Assembly: GCA_963556695.1 (NCBI GenBank)
Contig: CAUWAG010000018.1
Coordinates: 2,108,001-2,172,000 of the forward strand
DNA: 64,000 nt
Reading direction: 5' to 3'
Origin: Anthostomella pinea
Taxonomy: Eukaryota; Ascomycota; Sordariomycetes; Xylariales; Xylariaceae
Both the position numbers and the translations under genes were made by a program. Under the pieces are notes generated by a model. The model was not told the DNA's origin and did not search any database. It saw nothing but the letters and a program-made list of their open reading frames with translations. This document shows, piece by piece, positions 43,646 through 54,548 of this stretch (position 1 is the stretch's first letter; each line of letters begins with the position of its first letter).

Positions 43646-43857
43646 TGTGACGTCCTGCACGGACCTTCCTACATGACAATCTGGTACCTCCCAATAAGGG
43701 AAGGATCTGACCAGAGGATCCCCTTAAAGGGACAACCTCCCGCTGTACGTATCTTTCTCTCTCTTCCTTTCCTTTCTAGTCTTGATATTCTCGTCAATAG
43801 AATAATAGGTGCTTGCTGCAGGCCATATCCCAGATTCCTAGTACGCTCGCCCTGACA
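43646..43857 (+). mobile_element. Solo LTR, 212 bp, with TATTT duplication
   Basis: Starts TGTGACGTCCTGCAC and ends CGCCCTGACA (TG...CA ends). Flanked by the same five bases, TATTT (43641-43645 and 43858-43862), the 5-bp duplication expected for an LTR-retrotransposon insertion. No internal coding region, so it is the remnant of LTR-LTR recombination. Confidence 0.85.
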
Positions 43858-44480
43858 TATTTTAGGATAAATACAAATTAATTAAAAGCTTGAAAGATTA
43901 TCAACTTTGTAGGAACAGGCTTGAACGATCAATCATAATACTCGAGTATGGGGTCAAGGTCATGATGTTGCTGATGGTTGGATTGGGAGGTCTAGCTGGA
44001 CTTGCAGGTCTGGCTAAGTGTCCTCACAATCCGGTATCTAATCTCTTATCTAATCATACATGTGGATCCGGTACGAATGGTTTGAAGGTTGGAATCGCAT
44101 GGATCCAACAAACTTAAATATTAATTTAAATATGAGATAATGATTAACGGATTTCTTACGCCACAAACCTTAGATTTTTATCTTAAAACGCCTTTATTAA
44201 ATTAATGTATTAAATAATACGTAAGTTATAATAGCTTTTAAGAAGGTGATAATATATTAATAAGGCGTTTAAGCTTTCTACTATGCTATAACACTTCCAA
44301 GGTTTTTTTTTTTTTTTTACATAATAACAATCTATTAAAAATCACTAGAATATAACGTTTTGAACTATATAACCTACTTATTTAATAAGAGAATTCTAGC
44401 TGCTTGCGGTTTGAGAAAGGCGTGACGGCTAACTAAATGCAAGCGAGAGCGCATTTTGTTCGATAAAGTCATCGATTGGG

Positions 44481-45282
44481 CTACTTGCCGGTCCTAAAAC
44501 ATGAGTTAATTGTGATTGCAATCTTGAGGCGAACCGAAATGAGCATACTCGTGGGGACATTCATGATGTAGCAGACCCTTATCTTGCCTTCGGCACACGG
44601 ATCATGTCTGTACACCACAGACACAACGCCGGGGTATGCGTCTTCCAGTGCCTTCTTGGCCTTTGCTGCCTGATAACTCCAACGCCCGAAGTAGTACCAG
44701 ACCACACACAGCGCCCATCCACAATTTCGCCAATATCGGTAATTCGATCTATATCCCATTAGAAGGATTGCGCCCAGAAGGCTTCCAGTATCACCTGATT
44801 AACGACATGCAAAGGCCCTTCGATGCGTAAGACACGGGATCTGCCCTGCGGGGGGTCTTCTCGCGTGGCGACTCTGTTCCACTCTGCCGTAGCAGCCTGA
44901 CTTCTCACGATAAACTGGCCAGCTCGCGCAATATTGAGCAGACGTTCGGCTGGCGCATCCTCAAAGAAGACTAGCTTGGCCGCACACGCCTCGGGGTGAG
45001 TGTCGTTTGGGGCGTTGACATGGTGGGCTTTGATGGCATCAATGCGTCTGATGGAGCTAAAGATGTCGGAGTGTGATGTTTGAGAGGGTAGGTTGGTGAT
45101 CCATAATGATGTGTTTGGGTTATTGCCGACCTGCTGAGGAATGTTTTCCGGATTGTGTGGGTTGCCGCGGTAATTGCCGCTGATAGTAATCGTGGGCTGC
45201 GGAGGCTGCAATAAGGGAGGAGGTTAGCACCAATGATCATGATAGGGGACGGCCGACTTACGTGAGGGACGAGACGCTCCAT
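44481..45282 (-). pseudogene. RRM-like dispersed family, copy 3 (most complete)
   Basis: Exon 1 (45282-45262, MERLVPH), then a 56-nt intron (45206-45261, GTAAGT, GCTAAC branch, TTGCAG). Exon 2 carries NTSLWITNLPSQTSHSDIF (RNP2-like strand), CAAKLVFFEDAPAERLL (RNP1-like strand), WNRVATREDPPQGRSRVLRI and VILEAFWAQSF. A TAA follows (near 44760), then DIDRITDIGEI in frame, then a two-base TG slip and VVWYYFGRWSYQAAKAKKA in a new frame. So the whole family layout is visible: a Pro-rich head, an RRM-like fold, a linker, and a WYYF...Q-AKKALE tail domain. One stop and one shift make it non-functional. Confidence 0.65.
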
Positions 45283-45696
45283 CTTTGACCTCAAGATGAA
45301 TGCGTTGGAAAGACTACAGGCAGAGTGTTGGTGTGATGATATGTGTTTGATTCTGCACATTGAAATATATACGTGGTTCGTGACAATGGAGCAGTAGCTC
45401 ACAATGATTATGGCCTTTGCATTGTTCTATTGTATCATCTAACTTATTCCACTGTCAGCATCTTGCAGGACTTGCGTAGTGAGAACATGGTGCAGGCAGG
45501 GCGGTCTCTTGGCAAGACTCCACTTATCCGTCCTCTCAGTTTAACTCTAGGCGTATATTTTCTTCACTCGATAATCATGGAGGTGGAATTTGCGAAAGCA
45601 AATTACTGTACCTAGGATATCTAAGATATTGGGCAATGAGTATATTGTAGAAAATGATAAAATTCGGTCATCCTGATTTCCCCTTATTTGGCCGAC

Positions 45697-45917
45697 TAAA
45701 AGGAGTGGACTGGAGGCCCTGGTACCCTCGCCCTTATGGAGGTATAAATTGACTTCGGAAGCCAACAACGCAAAATCCATGTACGTAGCTAGCATACGAG
45801 ATTGATAGATAGTTGCTGGACCGCTTGTCATGTCACATCGCCCGAGTGGCCCGCAGGCGGGCAGCTGCTTCGCAGCAAAGTTCGCAGACATAAAAGACTG
45901 CAACCAACCAACCAACC
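45697..45917 (+). mobile_element. Retroposon with (AACC)n tail, 221 bp
   Basis: Flanked by the 13-bp direct repeat TTATTTGGCCGAC (45684-45696 and 45918-45930). The element ends in four AACC units directly before the second copy, the signature of target-primed retroposition. The body does not resemble the Tad-like LINE 3' end seen at 40075 and holds no useful frame. It is either a SINE or a 5'-truncated LINE of another family. Confidence 0.8.
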
Positions 45918-45930
45918 TTATTTGGCCGAC

Positions 45931-47051
45931 GCAAGCTATCTAGTTGGCCACGCGTGATCACAGCTGACTCCCACGCTTCGTGGGACCGACTCTGATGCTC
46001 ACCTCGCATTCATTCCTCCCGGAATTCTGTTTTCTAGGTTAGGTGAGCCGCTGTCCGCCACTTGTGTCGACTAGAACTTCACAGAAGTCGCTACCTCTGT
46101 GGATGCCTTTGGGAGCTCAACCTTGCCCACGATTGGTTCATGACATGAAGATTGTGTGATGGTCTAAGAACATCAGATCGCATGGACCAGTAAATTCAGG
46201 ATTCAGGAATCCACGTTCTTCTGCAGGAACCGAAATACGACCATAACGACATCATTGATGTTCTGGTACGGTATACAACTTTCTCGATTGTAGGTAATTA
46301 CTGCGGGAGGGGGAAAAAGAACCATCCACTGAGTTACTATGAATAATTAAATGACGATTAGATGGGAATATAGTGAAAGAAGGATGGTTTGTTGTTGGTG
46401 AAAGTCTTGAGAACGGTGAGTATAGAATGAAAGATCATGAAGATCGACGGCCTACTTCTGATTGGCTGCGGGGCAAGTCCCATCCTCGTAATATAATCCA
46501 TACGTTCGCCGTGTTTGCGTTAGTTCCTATAGCGGAAGATCGTCGAAATGAACGTCCGTGTACTCAGTTCGCCGTAAATTCGACGGTTAAGAGCTTAATT
46601 GGCTCAAGTTTGAGAGACTTTGACCGACCCGTTCGCAAGGCTGATAATCCGATGATACGGTCGCGAAATGTGCCACATGCGTCTTGCGGTTCGCGCCTAT
46701 CTTCGGGGAAAGCAAGCAAGAGATGACCGCCAGTATGGCTCTTCCGTTGTGTACTTGGTGTTTTGCAGGCGGCACCTTAGCCAACCCATCCAGATACCCA
46801 GGAGATAGCGTGGGCCAAAGATGGCTTGGCAGAGTAGATACCTGAGGCACACAACTAGTGCAATTGGAGAAAGATCAGAGTTTTCTCTCCTGTGTGTACC
46901 GGTAGTATGCCGATTGTGTACTCGGATGGTTGTGGGTGAGCAAGAGGATAGATGCCTGCAGATACCCAATCAAGGCAGACGAGTACGCTCAAGCTTCCTA
47001 GCAGGAATGTCATGATCGATGTGGAGAACAAGTTCCAAGGGTAGAGTGTAA
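45931..47051. other. No gene supported
   Basis: Frames of up to 117 codons (46373-46726) have no recognisable content. Confidence 0.4.
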
Positions 47052-47232
47052 TCATACGCAAGGGCCCCGGCCATAAATCAGGTCGACTTCATCCGGGAAC
47101 CGACGTTCGAGCTCCTGCTTCGCCATTCTGGCCTGGTGGTCCCGTCGTGCGAAGTAATACCAGACGACAGATCAGCGATCGCGGATCTTCCCCACGTCAG
47201 TAACCCTGTCGACATTCATCAACACTATTAGA
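47052..47232 (-). pseudogene. RRM-like dispersed family, copy 4 (tail fragment)
   Basis: The minus strand reads VDRVTDVGKIRDR-stop-SVVWYYFARRDHQARMAKQE, then LERRFPDEVDLIYGRGPCV and TGA. It aligns with the DIDRITDIGEI...WYYFGRW...AKKALEDAYP part of copy 3. The inner TGA fits CGA (Arg) to TGA. Nothing of the N-terminal half was found nearby. Confidence 0.55.
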
Positions 47233-47564
47233 TAAGAGAAGCTCCGAGGTGCTCGTTGTAATCTAGAGGTATGTATTAGGTCTATAACTTACAAAAACTA
47301 CCTGATATGAAGACGACTGCGCTTGCACGTCACCTGGCCATTTACTCGGTTTTATTACCGCAGTCAGTTAGCAGCTGACTCACCAGGGCTGTAACTCAGA
47401 CAATCTGGCAACAAACAACAATTCCAATACGTTTAGTCCAAGGCAAACTGACTGCCTTCCCACCGGTACTCCTGAAGGAGCCTAGGCGAAGTAGTGGCAC
47501 TTCACTAACCTCAGTTGCTGATGTCTCTATTCAAGGGATACGATGTTGTGATTTAGCCACTAAT
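47233..47564. other. Intergenic
   Basis: No feature seen. Confidence 0.45.
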
Positions 47565-48812
47565 CTATGTTTCGGAGGGCTTGATGATGAACTTGCGGCC
47601 AGAGATGCCCTCCTTGTTCTTTGCCAACGTGGCTTCAAGAGCACCAAGGCCACCCGGGACCACCACCGTACGGTTGGGTACGAAGCGTCCCTTCGCTATC
47701 CAACCCTCCTCCCCACCAAGATGCTTCATCAGAGGCTCACTCAGAAAAAGAAGGTTGGGATCACTACCGGCACCCCATATGGCCTTAACGGCTACCTTTG
47801 GTTCATGGGACTTTCCCAGCTCCTCCGCTTCCGAGTCCGCTGGCAGGACGGTGACGACACAGCTGTCTTTGGCGTTGGCGGCCTGCAAGATCTTGACACC
47901 CTGGGCCTGGGTTGCCTTGGCCGAGATGGCGTCGTAGACAAAAGCGAGTGGCAAGTCGCCGATGGCTGCCACGAAGTCTTCAGTCGCGTCCTTGGATCCT
48001 CTTTCGAGGACGACGTCCGCGCCCAGACCCTTCAAAAACTCGATGTGCTCCGCGCTCGAATTTGTCACGATCTTTTCGAAGCCCGACAGCTTTGCCATCT
48101 GAAATGCGTACTGGCCAACGGATGAGCTGCCACCCAGGATCACAACCGCCTTGCCGTTCCCTGCCTTGTCACCACCTTCATCCCAGGGTGCACTCATGCC
48201 ATAGCCCTGAGCCCAGGTTAGTACATATCGCGGACCTTATTTCGATACGTGGCAGTCTTCTGGGATTGTGCCACGGGACTAATCGTCAAGGGATCTTGGA
48301 AGACAACTGAGGGATTTCTCTTGCAGTTGAATTCCGACAAAAGGATGCCACATGATGATTGATCACTCAAGAGTTTGACTCGCCGTCTTGTCATAGATAC
48401 CGGCGACTGCCGTGACAGCACAGAGACTGACACCACTGACTTGCTCGTCGGTGACGCTGCTTGGGGTCCGGGCAAGCAAGTGGGTCGGCATCTTGCAATA
48501 CTGCTGGAACGTCGAGAAATTATTCTTGTAGATTATCCCTTGGAAGAAGACGCAGTCCCCAACGGCAAAGTAGGAGACACCGGGCCCCAGCGCCGCGATC
48601 TCGCCCGCTGCGTCGGTTCCGAATATCAGTGGGAACTCCTTGAGGAAGCCTGATATTTCGCGCAGCTTCCAGTCGACGGGGTTGATCGCCGTGGCGGTGA
48701 TCTTAATGCCGACCTCGCCGGTCTCCAGGGGAGGCAGGGATCGGTCGGTGATGGTGTTCTCGGCGCCTGATTTGGTCACGAGCGCCGCCTTGAAGGTTTC
48801 AGGAATCGCCAT
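47565..48812 (-). CDS. Zinc-type MDR oxidoreductase (quinone/enoyl reductase-like)
   Basis: Medium-chain dehydrogenase/reductase of the fungal ToxD/CipB-like group, NADPH-dependent reductases without the catalytic zinc. Two exons, 48812-48384 and 48206-47565. The 177-nt intron is GC-AG (GCGAGT...TACTAAC...CTCAG) and keeps phase (DKT then GYGMSAPW). Seen: KAALVTKSGAENT start, INPVDWKLRE, FGTDAAGEIAALG, FAVGDCVFF, then VVILGGSSSVGQYAF (nucleotide binding, Rossmann fold) and FVYDAISA. About 356 residues in all, a normal length. No targeting signal. Substrate unknown. The DNA on either side is gene-poor. Confidence 0.88.
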
Positions 48813-48899
48813 TGTCTCGTGTTATGATGTTATCGGTGTGTAGTGTGGTTGGTACGCGCTGTTGAATGGAACGTCTTCCGAGCTGCGTGACATGTATTT

Positions 48900-50350
48900 A
48901 TATCACTCTCCTATGCCAAAGCCATCGGCCAGGTTGAGCCAAATTGATACGTCCCACCCATGACGCTACGCTATGTTGAATCCTCGTTGTGTAGCTTTTG
49001 CCCGTTGGGCTTCTAGACAGGGCCTCGCCTACAGTCTGCGTTGAGGGCACGCCTGGTTGCAACACCAATTCTGATTACAAACCTTGGAAGCTTGGTGGCG
49101 CGGTGGACGAGTTGACCCGAACTACGTACCTGGTCACGTAACCTTTACTAGAACGAACGCCCGATTCTGGGATAGGTAATATCAAACCGCCCCATAGAGC
49201 CAACGCCGGAATATCATTTAGCCAAGATTGTAAAAACAGTACCCGCTCTCCAGCTTCTAAGTAAGCCTCAATTGCGTTAATGCTCTCCAGTTAAGCAGTC
49301 AGCTTAGAGCTACTCTTGTCACTGACAATACTCTATCATGGTTCTCCCCTGACCACCAAGTTCGCTGTGTCGTTGAGAACCGATTCTGTACGCTTTTGCT
49401 GGCGTAGTTGCCCATATCCTTCCTTCCATGGTCTCTTCGTGGCTGGTCCATGACGACACTTCCCAGGACAACACGCACCGACGCTGCAGAGCTGCCAGAG
49501 TGCATGTTCCATCATTGCGAACGTCGGATTTCCATATCGCTTCGCCGGCTGAAGTCCCCGTCGGGCTTTCTACCCTCACCACAGTGGCACCTCAGCGAAA
49601 TTGTCCTGAGAATATAACACTACGACCCGAAAATCCAGTCAACGCCTGATCTAAGTTTGACCATCGTGATCTCCGCACTCAAACCGATCCGGAAATGATA
49701 TAGAAGCCAGATGGCTGACAACACCCCCGTGTCAAACATCTGCATGTGTAGTTCCAAAGCATAGTTCAGCATCAACTTACTCATCCGCCAACGATGTTGC
49801 TGCACAAATTTCTCGACCTGATCGCCCTTGGCTGCGTGGCTCGAGTGGTACCGGTGAGCCTCTTCCCGTGATCCTGTGTTGCAGTTCGACAGGTAAGCAA
49901 GCTACTGACGGCTACGCAGTTCTCAAGTAGAGTGTACAATCAGCGGCCCTTGATATTACAAACGTGCAAAATAACTTCATCACCGGCTCGCTAAACAACT
50001 CGTGAGCCTCGGCCATCTTACCATCAGTATTTTGAATTGCTTGATGGCCACCAATAGCTCTTCATCGTTTCCCCACCAGTGATATTCTGCTAGGCACTCT
50101 GGGAGGCACCAACCTTACTGACCCAGATTGGCATCCGCAACGCCACGTTTTCATCGCCTCAAACCATGCCCGCAAGGTGCGAGGAGGAACAGTGCACATC
50201 AAGTTCGTAGACCCGCCCAAAAAGGTCGAAAGGCAGAGTCCGAGTCCACCCCACTGTATGGCAGAAACGTGGAATGCCGAGAATGAGGTGAGGGTCCAGA
50301 CATGACTTCATCTGCTCCATGGCTTCGGGACGCCCGTGAACTACAGGTAG
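48900..50350. other. Intergenic, no gene supported
   Basis: Short frames without motifs; an F-box-like relic on the minus strand near 50.2 kb is possible but too weak to call. Confidence 0.4.
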
Positions 50351-50352
50351 CA

Positions 50353-50533
50353 AGGATGGTAATGGTTAGCGGTTCCAGGGTATGGGTCTGAATCCAATAT
50401 GATGCCTGTAATTCCCATGCTCATATATACCCGTTCTTATTATAAAAAAGTTCCATAAAAAAGTTCTTAACGCATAAAAGTTCTACCTATTACCATTGTA
50501 GATACACGTGGAACCGCTAACCATTACCATCCT
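50353..50533. mobile_element. MITE-like foldback element, 181 bp
   Basis: Perfect 25-bp terminal inverted repeats: 50353-50377 starts AGGATGGTAATGGTTAGCGG, and 50509-50533 is the exact inverse. The interior is AT-rich and non-coding. No clear target duplication is seen next to the repeats, so the superfamily is not assigned. Confidence 0.7.
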
Positions 50534-51001
50534 GGACACCTGTACACATCTTCACCGGCCAAGGTACCTGCAGGGGCCTGGTACAGTATTCCTCCCATAA
50601 TCATAATCTGGTTACTTGGCCGCGAACAGGTTTTTAGTTGCGATCGGCTTCGCCGTCTTGCATTGCGGCGACGGTGGGCCTCGCTGAGTCCGTTTGGCGG
50701 AGTCTCTAGAGATAGTCACCGAATCCCAAACGTCAGTTTTTAAAAGAAGCATATAAGCATCAAGTTCCGACGGCCAGAAACGCAAACAAGCCAGATAGAC
50801 AAATTCGAAGAAAGCATATAAGACAGGCGGCAGACTCTCAGACTTATCGTGCAGAACTCAAACACATCTTCAAACACTTCTCCTTTCCATTGTCACACAT
50901 CATCTATGTCGTCTTCTCGCTATACACAGTAGCATACCGTCGTCGCACCGCGCCCGGCAACCATCTCCGGAACAGAGGTTGTGCCTACCGAAGCAGTGGC
51001 A

Positions 51002-51888
51002 ATGAAGCTCCTTCCTCTTCTCAGCGCCATTGCTGGACTCTTTTAGGTTGTGCGCACACTCCCAACCGCGCCCTCTTCGTACAACTTGGTGTCGCCTATC
51101 GAAGAACGAACAGACATAGACATTGGCTCCCTTGATCAGTTCACCGAGGAGTGGCTCTCGGAATAGACGGGAATTTCTAAGAGCGACCTCCTCCCTCAGC
51201 TCAAAGCTGGATTTTCTAAGGCAGAAAAGATCGAAGCATGGCCTTTCGACTCGGTCGCAAGCATTGCTGTGCCTGGTCTCCCCGATACGCCGTGGGCGGA
51301 GGCCATCATTCAGCACCTGAAAACCGACAAAAACGCTCGATTCTGCGAGATGGGCGCCTATTGGGCCCCAGATATACACTACCTAAATTATTTGGGAGTG
51401 TCGGGGGAGAAACTGTACGCTACCAACTTGGAAGATATCTACCCTGAAGCGAGAGAGTTCTGGGAGAAAGGGGAGGACAAGGAGCCCAAGCTCGGCAGGG
51501 GCAACTACCTTGCGCCATTCAATGTCTTCGATTCTTCCATCTGGCCGAAATCTGCAGGTGACTTCACCGTTATACTTGCTTGGCGGTTCATGCAAACATT
51601 TCCTCAAGACCAGCAAGCCGAGGTAGCAAGCCTATTCCTCCAGCTACTTAACCAAAAGACTGGAAATCGTGTCCGCATCGTCATTGGCGATGGAATCGCC
51701 TCGGACGTCGATGGTATACATAGTCGGGATCGAGTGGAACGGGGTGGGAACACTCAAAGAAATCAATGTTGAATCTCTGGATGGAGGTCGCAGAGTCGGA
51801 CACATGGAAAGGAAAGGTGGATATCAAGGCCACTCCCACTCCGGTTGATCGTCTCCTGTACACCCTTGTCGAGGTTAAATTCAAATAG
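51002..51888 (+). pseudogene. Methyltransferase-like protein with signal peptide, two amber codons
   Basis: ATG at 51002 opens a signal-like start (MKLLPLLSAIAGLF), then TAG (51044-51046). The frame goes on through EERTDIDIGSLDQFTEEWLS, meets TAG again (51164-51166), and continues cleanly for 200 residues to 51772. The long part has the layout of a class I SAM-dependent methyltransferase: FCEMGAYWAPD (the motif I position, but the Gly-rich loop is degenerate), YLAPFNVFDSSIWP, FTVILAWRFMQTFPQDQQAE and RVRIVIGDG. The probable C-terminus (NLWMEVAESDTWKG to VEVKFK) is in another frame up to 51888. A signal peptide on such an enzyme is odd; the start may be a mis-joined piece. Non-functional as written. 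Confidence 0.5.
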
Positions 51889-53580
51889 TAATGTTGGCAT
51901 AAGGGACTTGTAGACGAGGACCACGGTCCAGGATACTCGAAGACCAGGAAAAGAAATAGACAGAGGGCTATGGGGCCGCAGAACGGAAAGATTATAGGAC
52001 ACTCATTATACTACGCTCACTTCTCAACAAACCCTGCTACATATGTTCCAGAGCGTGCTTCCGAGCCAGAGATACGCCGTCAAAAGACATAGAAGACAAA
52101 ATCTAACACTCTCCAACGTCATTCCAGAATCCGCTCTTGTTAGCCATCTGACCAAGGTTAGACTGAATTGAAACATCGAATCAAGCAGGCTAATGACCGC
52201 TGGGAGAAGTTTAGCTCTCGCCATGGCACCTGTCCACGCCAACTGACCACATATTGCAGTGAGAACGTCAAGACTCCATTAGACAAGTATAGCTTCCCCC
52301 CCGATATATATCCCGTCATTAATGAAAGTGAGATGGACAGGTAAGACTGCTCCTCCGTGTTGATAGAACGAGTCGTCTTTGGAAACAAAGCACGCGGCGT
52401 AGAATGCCCTCTACCACCGGTTGGCGACGGCTCGCTCCTGTGCGGGCTGTCCCGTCATGGTTGATAATATCGCGGATTATGGCAAGGTTGGCAAGGCTCT
52501 ATCTAGTTGACTCTGCACAGTGGTAAGTGTGGAATGAAAGGGTCAATTCTTGTATCCGACGTCTTGGTTGTCCAAATTCAGGTGGCGGCGTGCAATGCTT
52601 GTAGTCATTGGGGTAATATTGACAGGCTGGATTTTGTTTTGTCCATCAATGATTTCATGGTTTATAAAGACGGCTAGTCGGTCGCTGCCTTGATTCGCGA
52701 GAGGGGTAGGCTTTTTGACAGAGGATGAACGGCGACCAACGGAAATCGACAGGCTTCATACCCAGATAGGGGAAAAGGGTGGCTAAGGAATGACATTAAT
52801 GTTGGGATGGTTGTATATATATTCTTACGCATGGTTGTCGCTTTTCCATTTTTCTTTTCCTGTCTCGCTTCGTGGTGGACAAGGGGTCAGTACCGATGCG
52901 AAGTGGGAGACTCTCGTGAAGAGGAAGGATGGCTCGAAGGCTTCCCTGAACGGGTGCGTATCCACCAGATGTTCGGCCATACGGACCGTCATCTTTGAGA
53001 GACCTTCTGGTGTATGCAGGAGGCAGTATATTCCCAGGCTGCCGTGGCCGTCGACGCGATGCTCCACTGGGCGACATGCAAAGGAATGTCTTCTGGCATG
53101 CATTTCGTTTCGCGCTCATGACTGAACCTCCATCGGACTTGTCGCCCACTGAAGGTTGTGGTCCGAAGATACATGAGTAAGGTTCGCGCAAACGTGCTTC
53201 CAGTCCGAGAGCTCGTTGGCATCAGCGTCCGGTCGCTACTTGAGGTTGCACAGACGTACAGTGGAGTGAATCTCTTCTGATCTCGGAGTCCTGTCGATCG
53301 TAAGGTGGGATGCTACCATGGTAGCGAAGGAACTGAGTAGATTTGCCAACGATCGTCGCTACCAGTTGTCCGCAGCGGTTTTACTGCTTCAACGCGATTG
53401 GTTTCGACCTGAACAGGCCGTTCCAGCGATGATCGGGTCCGCGGATGGCTATCTCCAGGGGAGACATCAGACAAACAGCCTGACAGCCAGTCAACCACGA
53501 AGCAGCCGAGCCGACAGTCGTACCGAGCTCGCGGCACATGAGTATGACTTGGTATTTCCACGACGACAACAACCCAGTTC
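51889..53580. other. No gene supported
   Basis: Overlapping short frames on both strands near 52.8-53.2 kb, with none having motif or splice support. Confidence 0.35.
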
Positions 53581-53584
53581 ATTG

Positions 53585-54548
53585 TCAGTCCGACGATCGA
53601 GTCATCCACCTCCCACAACGAGGTCCCCATGGGTAATCAAATGCAGTAGGATCATCATTTCTGGCGTCTTTGGTATCCCTTCTGCCAAGGTGCCGCCCTT
53701 GCGCCCTCCGGACACCGAACAAACCAGAAGGTCTGGTAACCGCCGCGGTCGACGCATTTTCAGCACTGGGCGAGCTACAAGCGGTCGCATGGTTTGATTC
53801 TGGGGTTTCGGTGCTAGGAACTGTGGCAGTGAACGAGACGACAGGAGGAGCTGAAGATCCGTCCACATGCGCAGCATCGGGACTGACGACGTTGTCCATG
53901 GCCACTGTCTTCCGCAGCGCGGCAGTTCAGACAACATGTCCATGCGTGTTTCCATATCCGCCAGAAGCATCGAGAACTCCACCGTGCTGCAGAGCATATC
54001 ATCATCAGAGCCTTGCTCTGTGCTCGTATCTTTTGGCTCGAGTATTGTTTCTTCTGGCTCGGGGATTGCCTCTTCTTTCTCCACGGTTGGCTCATTTCCC
54101 ACCAATGTAGTCACATGGATGACCGTCATGATGGCTTTTGCGCAGGCTCAGTCATATTCTCGGGTTGTATTGTATCCCAAGGCTCTGTACCGCTACCGTG
54201 GATATCCGTGTTTCGCGTTCTTGGCTTCATGAAGAGGCAGCCGTACTCGTCCATGGGGCGCCACGGTTCCCTTCCTGTTCCCACGCTCCCCAAGGCAGGC
54301 CATACTTCTGGATAACTGGTCGCTGACTGCGTCATCACCCAAATCAGCGTGGTTTGGTTCATCTCCGGCAGCTCTGTCTGTCCAGTGGGTTCGGTACCGG
54401 TCTGTGTAGACATGGTCAGTACGTTGTCGGAGCGCAATCGGTTGGACATTGCCTTGATACTCACCTGGCAACGTTTCGCCCTCGACCTGCTGCTCGCTTG
54501 CAGTGCGGCGGTGGTGCCGGACGATGAAAGCCGCCACTTGTGGTCATG
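53585..54548 (-). CDS. Possible hypothetical gene, structure unresolved
   Basis: Several minus-strand segments look coding. They include NQTTLIWVMTQSATSYPEVW and WRPMDEYGCLFMKPRTRNTD (about 54370-54200), then VEKEEAIPEPEETILEPKD and CSTVEFSMLLADMETRMDML (about 54080-53920), and a Ser/Thr/Ala-rich end. A GTGAGT...TACTGAC...ACACAG intron-like unit lies at about 54405-54464, but phases do not join the segments into one protein. I do not recognise a family. It could be a low-complexity acidic protein with two or three introns, or a decayed one. Confidence 0.28.

Larger units (their letters stand above)
42590..44460. repeat. AT-rich, RIP-like repeat block
   Basis: About 1.9 kb much richer in A+T than its surroundings, with many TpA steps. 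It is composed of transposon debris: a pogo/Fot relic, two LTR copies and unassigned AT-rich sequence. A 14-base T-run lies near 44306-44319. This is the usual look of sequence hit by repeat-induced point mutation. Confidence 0.6.

Noticed and set aside
3803..51888. TAG reassigned to an amino acid, to explain many amber-interrupted genes
   Set aside because: Intact genes (PNGase A-like, SDR, phosphatase-like) use TAG as their normal stop, and several interrupted genes also carry frameshifts. Mutation is the simpler explanation.
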